A DNA stretch of 64,000 bases, taken from positions 1-64,000 of IMG/VR virus record IMGVR_UViG_3300025889_000002; one strand, 5' to 3'. This document shows, piece by piece, positions 39,385 to 46,841 of the stretch (position 1 is the first letter of the stretch; every line of letters starts with the position of its first letter). A model generated the notes under the pieces. The model saw nothing but the letters and a program-made list of their open reading frames with translations, made no database searches and was not told where the DNA came from. The position numbers and the translations under genes were made by a program. This DNA is from a virus.

Positions 39385-39563
39385 CCCCCGACTACCGCGA
39401 CCGCTACTTGCAATCCAGGATCCAGTTAGCCGACACCAAGGCTGCTCTTGGAAATGTGACCCACGCACTCCTACTCGCCTGCAAAGCTTTGGAGAGCGAG
39501 GGCCACGATGTCAGCCACCTTAGAACAGCCGCAACAGAGACTGAAGGATTACGCTATGAATAG
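39381..39563 (+). CDS. small helical protein, 60 aa
   Basis: MTPDYRDRYLQSRIQLADTK then GNVTHALLLACKALESEG; helical. Overlaps the HNH gene by eight bases. Family not recognised. Confidence 0.5.
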   Translation: MTPDYRDRYLQSRIQLADTKAALGNVTHALLLACKALESEGHDVSHLRTAATETEGLRYE

Positions 39564-40113
39564 GCCAGTGGAGATAACCCCTGCTGTCCTGCGCGATCTC
39601 ATATCATACGATCCGGAAACTGGCGATATGGTATGGAAAGAAAGGCCCGCAAAGTTTTTCATCGGAGCGAAAAGGGACGGCGATTGGTCGGCTAAGCAGT
39701 GGAATAGTCGGCTAGCGGGTAAGCCAGCTTTGGCTTCGGTTGCCGCTACCGGTTGCCTCAACGGAAGCGTTTTTGCGCAACCCCTTCTGGCTCATCGCGT
39801 GGCGTGGGCCATCTACCATGGAGAATGGCCTAAAAATGAAATTGACCACATCAATGGGAATAGGGCCGATAACCGAATTGTTAATCTACGAGATGTTCCG
39901 CGCTCTTTGAACGTCAAAAACTGCAAACGCCGAAAAGACAACACTTCAGGTTTCGCAGGAGTGTACCGGTATAAGAACCGATACCTCGCCCATCTTCGCA
40001 TTAACGGAAAACTGAAGATCGTTGCTCGGTGTGACACGCCAGAAGAAGCTTTCGCCATTCGCGAGCAGGAAAAACTCAAATATGGCTTTCACCCAAACCA
40101 CGGAAGAGATTGA
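39556..40113 (+). CDS. HNH homing endonuclease with AP2 domain
   Basis: 185 residues. HNH: LLAHRVAWAIYHGEWPKNEI, DHINGNRADNRIVNLR. AP2-like: SGFAGVYRYKNRYLAHLRIN. Relative of 9184 but with a normal stop after FHPNHGRD. Directly upstream of the exonuclease; because unit A is cut there, it is unknown whether A has it too. Confidence 0.87.
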   Translation: MNRPVEITPAVLRDLISYDPETGDMVWKERPAKFFIGAKRDGDWSAKQWNSRLAGKPALASVAATGCLNGSVFAQPLLAHRVAWAIYHGEWPKNEIDHINGNRADNRIVNLRDVPRSLNVKNCKRRKDNTSGFAGVYRYKNRYLAHLRINGKLKIVARCDTPEEAFAIREQEKLKYGFHPNHGRD

Positions 40114-40115
40114 GA

Positions 40116-40781
40116 ATGAACGATATTTTTCTTGATTGCGAGACACTGCCAAGCCAATCGGCTGAATACCGCGCAGAGGTCCGCGACAGCATTACCGCCC
40201 CGGCACAATACAAGAAGCCGGAAAGCATTGCGCAGTGGATCGCAGACAACGGCGATGCGGCGGCTGACGAGATTGTAGCCAAGACTAGCTTTAATCCCGC
40301 GCACGGCCATATCTGCACGATTGGTTTTGCGATTGGTGATGAGCCAGTAGAAACTCTCAGTATTGGGTCAAATATTGATCTTGAGTGGGATATCCTACAC
40401 GAGTTCTTCGAAGCACTCCCCACGCAAGGGCTTAACCGCTTCATCGGCCACTATATCAGCGGCTTTGATCTGCGCTTTATCCTGAACCGCGCAATCGTGC
40501 TTGGCGTCCAATTGCCGCCTAGCGTCATGTTCCCCCGCGACATTAAGCCGTGGTCGGATAATGTGTTCGACACGATGGTAGCATGGGCGGGGCCGCGCGA
40601 TAAGATCAGCCTAGACGATCTGTGCAAGGCTCTCGGCATTCCCGGCAAGGATGGCTTTGACGGATCGATGGTGGCTGAAGCATGGGCGAACGGCGAGCAT
40701 GACAAGATCGCCAGCTATGCAAAGGATGATGTCGAGCGCGTGCGTTCGGTGTTCCGCAAGTTCGCAGAAGTGGGCTACTGA
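40116..40781 (+). CDS. 3'-5' exonuclease, RNase H fold (complete)
   Basis: 221 residues. Exo I IFLDCETLP (Asp7, Glu9), Exo II GHYISGFDLRF, Exo III YAKDDVERV. PolB-type proofreading-like nuclease without polymerase. Full version of the truncated gene at the window start. It likely provides single strands for Erf. Confidence 0.88.
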   Translation: MNDIFLDCETLPSQSAEYRAEVRDSITAPAQYKKPESIAQWIADNGDAAADEIVAKTSFNPAHGHICTIGFAIGDEPVETLSIGSNIDLEWDILHEFFEALPTQGLNRFIGHYISGFDLRFILNRAIVLGVQLPPSVMFPRDIKPWSDNVFDTMVAWAGPRDKISLDDLCKALGIPGKDGFDGSMVAEAWANGEHDKIASYAKDDVERVRSVFRKFAEVGY

Positions 40782-40782
40782 T

Positions 40783-41367
40783 ATGAGCAAAGCAATCATT
40801 ACCGCACTGGCGAAGGTTTTGCCGACGCTTGAGAACGCCAAGAAGAACGCGGCTAACCCGCACTTCAAAAGCAAGTATGCCAACCTGTCGGCGGTCATGG
40901 AAGCCGTCGAGCCGATCAAGGCACACGGTCTATGGTATCGCCAGCAGCCCCACGACAAGCCTGATGGTGCATGTATCGAAACCATATATCTGCACGAAAG
41001 CGGCGAGGAAATGAGCGCGGGTTTGACGTTCGTAAAGGCCGACAAGCAGAACGCACAGGGCTTTGGATCTGCAATGACCTATGCGCGGCGCTATAGCCTG
41101 CAAACGGCGTTCGGTCTGGATGCCGAGGATGACGATGGCAATGCGGCCTGCCCGCCCAAGCAACAGCCTGCACCCAAGGTCGAGACAATCACCGACGCCC
41201 AGCGCGAAGAACTCATGCTGCTGTGTGACCGGCTTAACGTCCCTGTTGACCGCTTCCTGAGCGTTGGCGGGGTCAAGGATTTAAGAGAAGTTCCCGCATC
41301 ACAGTTTGGACAAGCCAAGCAGTGGATCGAAGCGGAAGGCAAGAAACTGGAGAACAACAATGCTTAA
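40783..41367 (+). CDS. erf: Erf-family annealing protein (unit B)
   Basis: 194 residues, same core as 980-1564. The last ~50 residues differ ([19 protein letters not shown]), so the variable tail has been exchanged. Starts one base after the exonuclease stop; overlaps ssb. Confidence 0.93.
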   Translation: MSKAIITALAKVLPTLENAKKNAANPHFKSKYANLSAVMEAVEPIKAHGLWYRQQPHDKPDGACIETIYLHESGEEMSAGLTFVKADKQNAQGFGSAMTYARRYSLQTAFGLDAEDDDGNAACPPKQQPAPKVETITDAQREELMLLCDRLNVPVDRFLSVGGVKDLREVPASQFGQAKQWIEAEGKKLENNNA

Positions 41368-41761
41368 TCGTGCAATGATCATTGGCCACCTTGGCGCTGA
41401 TCCTGAAATTCGCTCCTTCCAATCGGGAGGTAAGGTCGCAAACCTGCGCATTGCCACTACGGAAAAATGGAAAAAAGACGGCGAGCAGCAAGAGCGCACC
41501 GAATGGCACAGCGTTGCGATTATGAATGATGGGCTTGTCGGTGTGGTTGAACGCTTCCTGCGCAAAGGCAGTAAGGTCTACATTGAAGGCCAGCTTCAGA
41601 CGCGCAAGTGGCAGGACCAGTCTGGCAATGACCGCTACAGCACCGAGATTGTTTTACGCGGCTTCGGTGGATCGCTTGTGATGCTCGATGGCGCGCAAGG
41701 CCAGAGCAACAACGACAGCTACAATCAGGACGCTGGCGATAGCGGCGGCGGTTGGGGTTAA
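41360..41761 (+). CDS. ssb: single-stranded DNA-binding protein (unit B)
   Basis: 133 residues. [20 protein letters not shown] start and [20 protein letters not shown] give a canonical SSB OB fold, closer to bacterial SSB than the unit A protein. It ends SGGGWG without the acidic Asp...Phe tip, so partner binding may be lost. The structured RNA follows directly. Confidence 0.93.
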   Translation: MLNRAMIIGHLGADPEIRSFQSGGKVANLRIATTEKWKKDGEQQERTEWHSVAIMNDGLVGVVERFLRKGSKVYIEGQLQTRKWQDQSGNDRYSTEIVLRGFGGSLVMLDGAQGQSNNDSYNQDAGDSGGGWG

Positions 41762-41770
41762 GTTACGGTC

Positions 41771-41834
41771 AGGCAATATCGAATACGGTTGCCTGAGGAA
41801 GCCACGCGGCGGGCCGTGGCCGTTAGAGCCCGCC
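41771..41834 (+). ncRNA. hairpin plus H-type pseudoknot RNA after ssb (copy B)
   Basis: Hairpin AGGCAA 41771-41776 with TTGCCT 41789-41794. Stem 1 GCCACG 41801-41806 with CGTGGC 41815-41820. Stem 2 GGCGGGC 41808-41814 with GCCCGCC 41828-41834. Relative to copy A, one pair in each pseudoknot stem changed on both sides (T-A to C-G, T-A to G-C). The loop-3 sequence and the genes on each side diverge. AGGAG follows ten bases later. Confidence 0.75.
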
Positions 41835-41854
41835 AATCAATTCAGGAGAAACAC

Positions 41855-42196
41855 ATGCTCCCCCGTAAAATCGCCAAGAAGGGAAACCGCACCGCGCGCT
41901 GGAAAAGCCAAGCCCATTGCACCTTCGTTCGTGGACATCATTGTTCCGTTCCAGGATGCGAGGAAATGCCTATCGAGGTGGCTCATGTCCGCTGCGGTTC
42001 GGATGCAGGAATGGGTCGCAAGCCGTCAGACTGGCACACGATAAGCCTTTGTCGCGAGCATCACTCCCAGCAGCACGCTATCGGGGAAGGTTCGTTCGAA
42101 GACCTGTATAGCATCGACATGTCCGAACTGGCAGAAGAGTTTGCCAAGGCCTCGCCCAAGTGGCGGGAGATACAAGAGGCGCGGCGCAATGGGTAG
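41855..42196 (+). CDS. HNH/DUF968-like recombination nuclease (unit B)
   Basis: 113 residues. CSVPGCEEMPIEVAHVRCGS with later TISLCREHHSQQHAIGEGSF gives the Cys-Cys-His-His set of a ββα-metal nuclease. Not a close relative of 2334-2654, yet it occupies the same position before ninB. Overlaps ninB by eight bases. Confidence 0.75.
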   Translation: MLPRKIAKKGNRTARWKSQAHCTFVRGHHCSVPGCEEMPIEVAHVRCGSDAGMGRKPSDWHTISLCREHHSQQHAIGEGSFEDLYSIDMSELAEEFAKASPKWREIQEARRNG

Positions 42197-42581
42197 CCGC
42201 ACGATATTCCTGATAGGTGAAAGCCAGCGCGACTATGCCAAGCGGTCCATTGATGAAGCCCCTGCGGACTATGTTTGCAAGATCACGAAGGTAACACGTA
42301 GCGATAAGCAGAACCGCAAGCTTTGGGCCATGATTCGAGACATCCAGGAACAGGTGCCCGAAACCGCGACACGTTCGGCTGACGATGTGAAGTGTCAATT
42401 CCTGAATACGCTCGGTGTAGAGATGCGCTATTTACCAACGCTTGATGGGGGCGGCGTCTTCCCAACCGGAATGCGCTCGTCACAACTCAACAAAGAGCAA
42501 TTCGCAGCGCTGATTGAATTGATCTTCGCTTGGGGCGCGCGTCACGAAATCAGGTGGAGTAAGGAGAGTTTAGAGCCATGA
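42189..42581 (+). CDS. ninB: NinB-family recombination protein (unit B)
   Basis: 130 residues; SRTIFLIGESQRDYAKRSID start and RSSQLNKEQFAALIELIF end as in unit A. Four-base overlap with the next gene. Confidence 0.88.
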   Translation: MGSRTIFLIGESQRDYAKRSIDEAPADYVCKITKVTRSDKQNRKLWAMIRDIQEQVPETATRSADDVKCQFLNTLGVEMRYLPTLDGGGVFPTGMRSSQLNKEQFAALIELIFAWGARHEIRWSKESLEP

Positions 42582-43147
42582 GAGTTCTGGTAGCATGTGA
42601 ATATAGCGCGGTTGTGCGTGATGCCTTCCGTGCCCGCGGCTTCGATGCCCGTGATATAGAGGGCTTTCCCGGTTATGTTGTCACGGCCTGCGGGCAGGTG
42701 TTCAGCCGTAACCACCCGACCGGACCGCTCCGTTGGTTCAAGCCGCTAAAAGGCCACATTGATAAGAAGGGCTATCATGGTCTGACGCTGTGCAACTCTG
42801 ACGGGCACTTCCCCCGCCGTGTGCATCGCTTGATTGCAGATGCTTTTCATCCGAACCCGGACGACCTTCCCTGCGTCCGCCACATCAATGGCAATCCTGG
42901 AGATAACCGGGCTGAAAATCTCGCGTGGTCCACTTACGCAGAAAATGAGGCTGATAAATGGGCGCACGGGACCTGGAATACCCGTCGCAACGGGAAGCTT
43001 TCCATCCCCCAAGTAAAGGCTATCAAGCGCCAGATTGCTGCTGGCGAGGTGCACCAAGAGATTGCCGACAAATACGGTGTCAGCAGAATCACCGTGACCC
43101 GTATAGCCAAAGGCACGACGTGGGGAGATGTCCCATGCGTGTCCTGA
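42578..43147 (+). CDS. methyltransferase N-terminus fused to NUMOD4/HNH endonuclease
   Basis: 189 residues. The first 24 (MRVLVACEYSAVVRDAFRAR, then GFDA) are the start of the cytosine-methyltransferase gene, matching unit A in 22 of 24 positions. They then run in frame into a homing endonuclease: IEGFPGYVVTACGQVFSRN (NUMOD4), VHRLIADAFHPNPDDLPCV and HINGNPGDNRAENLAWST (HNH), plus an HTH end (EIADKYGVSRITVTRI). The full methyltransferase restarts at 43135, overlapping by 13 bases. The element therefore captured the host gene's start. Confidence 0.8.
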   Translation: MRVLVACEYSAVVRDAFRARGFDARDIEGFPGYVVTACGQVFSRNHPTGPLRWFKPLKGHIDKKGYHGLTLCNSDGHFPRRVHRLIADAFHPNPDDLPCVRHINGNPGDNRAENLAWSTYAENEADKWAHGTWNTRRNGKLSIPQVKAIKRQIAAGEVHQEIADKYGVSRITVTRIAKGTTWGDVPCVS

Positions 43148-43728
43148 TTGGTTGCGAGTTTTCCGGCTCTGTCCGTGAAGCGTTTCGCACAAAGGGATTT
43201 GAAGCATACTCATGCGACATTCTCCCTGCTGAAGATGCCAGCCCGTTCCACATCGAGGGCGACGTCCTCGACGTTCTGAATGACGGTTGGGCACTTGGAA
43301 TTTTCCATCCGCCATGCACTCACTTGGCAGTAAGCGGCGCACGCTGGTTCAAGGACAAGCGGCAAGAACAGGCGGAGGCGTTGGAGTTCGTCCGCACCCT
43401 GCTTGAGGCGCCAATCCCACATATTGCTCTGGAGAACCCCGTCAGCATCATATCAAGCCGCATCCGCAAGCCAGACTGCACCTATCAGCCGTAGGAGCAC
43501 GGGCACGGCGAGATCAAGCGAAGCTGCCTGTGGCTCAAGAACCTGCCGCCGATTAAGCCATCTAAAGTGGTCGATGGACGGGAAGCGAGGGTTCATAAGA
43601 TGGCTCCTGGACCTGACCGTTGGAAAGAACGATCCCGAACTCTTGAGGGTGTAGCCAAAGCTATGGCCGATCAGTGGGGCGACTACCTTTTATCACTTCC
43701 GAAATACAAGGAGGCAATCAATGCTTGA
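43135..43728 (+). pseudogene. cytosine methyltransferase-like gene with amber codon 120
   Basis: 198 codons, the same length as 3037-3630, but codon 120 is TAG (43492-43494) where unit A has TGG (Trp). Frame and sequence after it are intact and conserved (GHGEIKRSCLWLKNLP, HKMAPGPDRWKERSR). PPC (59-61) and ENP (100-102) precede the stop. Either a fresh nonsense mutation or amber read-through. The N-terminus (IGCEFSGSVREAFRTKGFEA) differs from the copy captured by the HNH gene. Confidence 0.75.
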
Positions 43729-43882
43729 AGACCCTACCGTTACCTACGCCCGCGCCTGCAATGACGCTCAATGGGCGGCTAAACTCGAATCCCGTCTGGC
43801 ATCACGCAAGCAAGCCCGACAGTCTGGCGAGACACAGGTATCAGCCCACCGTCGCACTCTCAGCCCACGTTACGCAAAATGA
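43721..43882 (+). CDS. small conserved protein, 53 aa (unit B)
   Basis: Close copy of 3623-3784 (MLEDPTVTYARACNDAQWAA), same AGGAGG site and overlap with the methyltransferase end. Function unknown. Confidence 0.65.
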   Translation: MLEDPTVTYARACNDAQWAAKLESRLASRKQARQSGETQVSAHRRTLSPRYAK

Positions 43883-44046
43883 GCGCCGCTGAATACCTAC
43901 GCCACAAAGCCACCATTCTGCGCAAAGCCGCTGACAATCCCCGCAAGGGCTACAGCGAAGAGACACGCGGGAACATGATCTACGCGGCAACGCAGCTTAA
44001 TGTTGCTGCCGACGAATTGCAGAACGAATTTAACGAGGAAGACTGA
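43879..44046 (+). CDS. small conserved protein, 55 aa (unit B)
   Basis: Counterpart of 3781-3948, same length; SAAEYLRHKATILRKAADNP. Function unknown. Confidence 0.65.
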   Translation: MSAAEYLRHKATILRKAADNPRKGYSEETRGNMIYAATQLNVAADELQNEFNEED

Positions 44047-44765
44047 TGTTAGCCATCGACTTTGCAGAGCCCGAACCATCGGAAGACTTTGCGGACTATC
44101 GCGATTCCATGCGCCGTAGCAGCCAAACGTTCCTGACTGCGATCCAGACAGCGAAAGGGACACATTGGCTTTGTGGCCATCATCGCGGGCCGGATAACAC
44201 GCATACCATAGCCGGAAAGACGCAATGCAAGAAGTGTCGCCGAAATAAAATTAACAGCGTTCTAAAGGTGATTGCGCAGCGCCAAGCTGTAGAGCGCGCC
44301 CTTGCTGTTCATGCGGCGGAGATGGAAGAACGTAGGATTGAAAGGCGTAAAGGCGAAAAGCAACGCGAGGCCGAGCGCTACAGGCGCGAGCGAGAGGAAA
44401 AGCGCCGGTTGCGCGATCAGGCCAACCGAAGGGCCAATGAAATACGTGCTGCTATTGTAGAGCGCACGATCATACACCCTGCGAATGGCCGCATTCCTTT
44501 GCATGATTTAATCCAGGCTGTTGCCACTGCGTTCGGCATTGACCCTGAGGGTGTGCGCAGCAAGGCGAGGGGTAAGAATTTCCTATATGCCCGATGCGTG
44601 CTTGTGAAAATCCTGCAAGAGCGAGGCGCGTCATATCCCGTCATTGGAAGGCTGTTAGGCGGTCGCGATCATAGCACCACGATCAACGCCTATCACATGT
44701 TCCCGACATATTGCCGGAAAGACCCGCGTGTCGCCAGCACATACGAAAAGTATAAGGACCGCTAA
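44046..44765 (+). CDS. DnaA domain IV-type protein (unit B)
   Basis: 239 residues, counterpart of 3948-4667 with the same zinc knuckle, coiled coil and GGRDHSTTINAYH helix. From about 44453 on the DNA is almost identical to unit A, while earlier parts differ more, marking a recombination patch. Confidence 0.8.
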   Translation: MLAIDFAEPEPSEDFADYRDSMRRSSQTFLTAIQTAKGTHWLCGHHRGPDNTHTIAGKTQCKKCRRNKINSVLKVIAQRQAVERALAVHAAEMEERRIERRKGEKQREAERYRREREEKRRLRDQANRRANEIRAAIVERTIIHPANGRIPLHDLIQAVATAFGIDPEGVRSKARGKNFLYARCVLVKILQERGASYPVIGRLLGGRDHSTTINAYHMFPTYCRKDPRVASTYEKYKDR

Positions 44766-45103
44766 TGATCCTGCTACCTTACCCTGCGCCGCCCCTGTGG
44801 CCGAACAAGCGCGCCCATTGGGCCAAGAAAGCCCGAGAGACAAAGAAGCATCGTGCATGGGCGCATGGGGCCGCACTGGCGGCAAAGCCCTCCGCTGACG
44901 GGGAGCCCATTCCGGTGCGAATCACGCTTTACCCAAAACCCAAAGGGCCAGCACCGGACAAAGACAACGTTGTTGCCAGCGCAAAGGCTTATCTCGATGG
45001 GATAGCTGAAGCGATGGGAGTCAATGATCGTGCGTTCGCCTCGCCAATTGTTCGCATATCGGGAGAGCGCCTTAGCCAGATGGGGATTGAAATTGGCAAA
45101 TAA
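44765..45103 (+). CDS. rusA: RusA-type Holliday junction resolvase (unit B)
   Basis: 112 residues, same PDKDNVVASAKAYLDG core as unit A and almost the same DNA. The near-identity ends at about 45093; downstream genes are unrelated. Confidence 0.9.
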   Translation: MILLPYPAPPLWPNKRAHWAKKARETKKHRAWAHGAALAAKPSADGEPIPVRITLYPKPKGPAPDKDNVVASAKAYLDGIAEAMGVNDRAFASPIVRISGERLSQMGIEIGK

Positions 45104-45242
45104 CCCTAAATTATGCGCGCACCATCAAACTCGGCGTCATGGGTTCTTTCACTCTGCCTGTACGAATTGCGGGGCGCTGTTTGTTGTGGTTCGCAAAGAT
45201 CAGGTTGACGCTGCTTTTAGGCGCGTATTGTTGGGGAAATGA
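45087..45242 (+). CDS. small Cys-containing protein (TTG start)
   Basis: 51 residues from TTG inside rusA. CAHHQTRRHGFFHSACTNCG suggests one zinc knuckle, then VVVRKDQVDAAFRRVLLG. Coding supported by AT-free composition and the tight junction with the next ATG. Start uncertain. Confidence 0.5.
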   Translation: MKLANNPKLCAHHQTRRHGFFHSACTNCGALFVVVRKDQVDAAFRRVLLGK

Positions 45243-45243
45243 G

Positions 45244-45849
45244 ATGCAGCCCTACGATCCAGTTTTGACAGTGATAGCCAACGAGGCCCGCGTGCGTACT
45301 CCGCATGTCTTTCACCTGATACACGCCATGAAGGCCGGTAAGTTCCACCAGGCTGCGTTCGCGCAATTCACAGGGCTAGAGGAACGCCATGTCGAACGGA
45401 TGCTAGAGGCAATCGAAAAACACGGCGTGGAGATTAAGGCGAAGCGTCAGCAGACGACACGGGGGCACCGCCTGCCCGATGACTGGACCTTGCCACAGGA
45501 ATGGCGCGACTGGGCAATCAAGGAACGCAAGTGGGAGCCTTCTGTGGTATTGGAAGAAGCCGCGAACTTTGCCGATTACTGGCATGGCGTATCCGGCACG
45601 AAAGGCACGAAACTGGACTGGCAGGCAACGTGGCGCAATTGGGTTCGCAATTCCCGGCGCGCCACTGGCGATTATGTGCCAGTAGAGCAGCGCCAGACAG
45701 CGGAGGGCTGGGTAGCGTATTGCGAGCAGCAGCTACAGCGGTGCAAGGAAAAGAACTATCGTCAGGGCATCGAGGAATGGACTGCGAAGCTGAACGCGGC
45801 GCGCGATAAGGTAGCTGCCAATGTTCTGCCATTCCGGCGCGAAGCCTAA
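45244..45849 (+). CDS. replication protein with DUF1376-type C-terminal domain
   Basis: 201 residues. N-terminal ~70: a winged-helix-like unit (VRTPHVFHLIHAMKAG, then LEERHVERMLEAIEKHG). The C-terminal part (RLPDDWTLPQEWRDWAIK, GTKLDWQATWRNWVRN) is shared with the DUF1376 protein at 5514. Occupies the same slot, so it is the likely replication initiator or loader of unit B. Confidence 0.65.
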   Translation: MQPYDPVLTVIANEARVRTPHVFHLIHAMKAGKFHQAAFAQFTGLEERHVERMLEAIEKHGVEIKAKRQQTTRGHRLPDDWTLPQEWRDWAIKERKWEPSVVLEEAANFADYWHGVSGTKGTKLDWQATWRNWVRNSRRATGDYVPVEQRQTAEGWVAYCEQQLQRCKEKNYRQGIEEWTAKLNAARDKVAANVLPFRREA

Positions 45850-45876
45850 ATTATTTTTTCTCCTGTCATTTTCCAC

Positions 45877-45905
45877 TTTACAAGGTGGAATATCCACTAC
45901 ATAAA
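45877..45905 (+). promoter_or_regulatory. early promoter with AGGTGGAA spacer
   Basis: TTTACA, 17 bases starting AGGTGGAATATCC, CATAAA. A TTCCAC/GTGGAA inverted repeat (45871-45876 with 45885-45890) overlaps the -35 box. The same spacer motif recurs at 47561 and 48552. Confidence 0.55.
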
Positions 45906-45930
45906 GGGGACATAGACAAGGAGATACGAA

Positions 45931-46086
45931 ATGACGGTTCAGTTTCAGATCAACGGCCAGACCCGCATCGGCAAAGTCATTGCGCGTGGGTATGGGAAAG
46001 TTGATTCGCCAGAGTCGTTTGAGGTTGAAGTCAACAAATACGGCTTCACCAAGTGGATCCCCGTCAAGGACTGCAAGGTCATCTAA
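45931..46086 (+). CDS. small protein, 51 aa
   Basis: MTVQFQINGQTRIGKVIARG, then a beta stretch ending WIPVKDCKVI. AAGGAG site eight bases upstream; first gene after the promoter. Family not recognised. Confidence 0.55.
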   Translation: MTVQFQINGQTRIGKVIARGYGKVDSPESFEVEVNKYGFTKWIPVKDCKVI

Positions 46087-46268
46087 TGGATAGGGAATTC
46101 TGGGCCGCTCCCATTGGTGACAACCGATTGAGCGGCCTGCTCTCCGAACTTTGGGAGGCAATCGAGGACTGCGACGATCCCGACCGCCTTTATCGATTTC
46201 ATCGCCGCTTAACGATGGGAATTGTGAACCATGCCAAACGCCGAGAAAATGAACTGCGAGACGTGTAG
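46086..46268 (+). CDS. small helical protein, 60 aa
   Basis: LLSELWEAIEDCDDPDRLYR with a basic end. One-base overlap with the previous gene. Function unknown. Confidence 0.55.
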   Translation: MDREFWAAPIGDNRLSGLLSELWEAIEDCDDPDRLYRFHRRLTMGIVNHAKRRENELRDV

Positions 46269-46665
46269 GGGTTGGGGTGTCAACGATATGACAGGACAAA
46301 CTTGTCAGCACTGCAATGGAAAAGGAACTATTGAGCAATCCTCAAAGGTTGCCGTTGCTTCGTCACACTGGCGCAGCGGCAAAAGCCTTGATAGCCTCGG
46401 AGCCGATGGGCAGGAGGTCGCAACTGTCAATAATTCCTTGACGGTTCAAGTGCAAGACCGCCTTGAAGGCTTGCGGGAGTGGGTAGACGATAACTGCCCC
46501 GAAGGCGTGGCTGGTATTCCCGACGATGTGCGCTGGCTCTTGTCCTATGCCGAATCTGTAGCAGCCGCAGATCTGAAACAACGCCTAAGCGATGCGGTCA
46601 CGCTGCTTTATACGCATGGCGTGATTACCGAAAAGATGCGCGCCCATGCTCGGCGCAACCTGTAA
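46231..46665 (+). CDS. DnaJ-type zinc-finger protein
   Basis: 144 residues. N-terminal CETCRGWGVNDMTGQTCQHC followed by NGKG is one DnaJ-like pair of CxxCxGxG motifs. The rest is helical (GLREWVDDNCPEG, DLKQRLSDAVTLLY). No J domain. An ATG at 46249 would give a 38-base shorter overlap and may be the real start. Confidence 0.6.
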   Translation: MPNAEKMNCETCRGWGVNDMTGQTCQHCNGKGTIEQSSKVAVASSHWRSGKSLDSLGADGQEVATVNNSLTVQVQDRLEGLREWVDDNCPEGVAGIPDDVRWLLSYAESVAAADLKQRLSDAVTLLYTHGVITEKMRAHARRNL

Positions 46666-46688
46666 GCAATCGTTACAAGTTGGAAACT

Positions 46689-46841
46689 ATGACCGATTGG
46701 CGTGAACACCTAACCCCCGAAGAGGCCAAGCGCCTCGACGATATCGAAACGGAAAAGCTGACCCTGCGCCGTGAACATCGCCGCATCTTTGATCGTGCGC
46801 GCAAGCGAGCAGTAAGGGGCTTGCAATCCAAATCAGGATAG
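46689..46841 (+). CDS. small basic protein, 50 aa (paralogue 1)
   Basis: TDWREHLTPEEAKRLDDIET, then RRIFDRARKRAVRG. Paralogue of 48004-48168 (PDWRDTLTEDEAQRLEEI, RRIFDRARKRADRG). A TTACAAG-TTGGAAAC stretch similar to the early promoter spacer lies directly upstream. Confidence 0.6.
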   Translation: MTDWREHLTPEEAKRLDDIETEKLTLRREHRRIFDRARKRAVRGLQSKSG

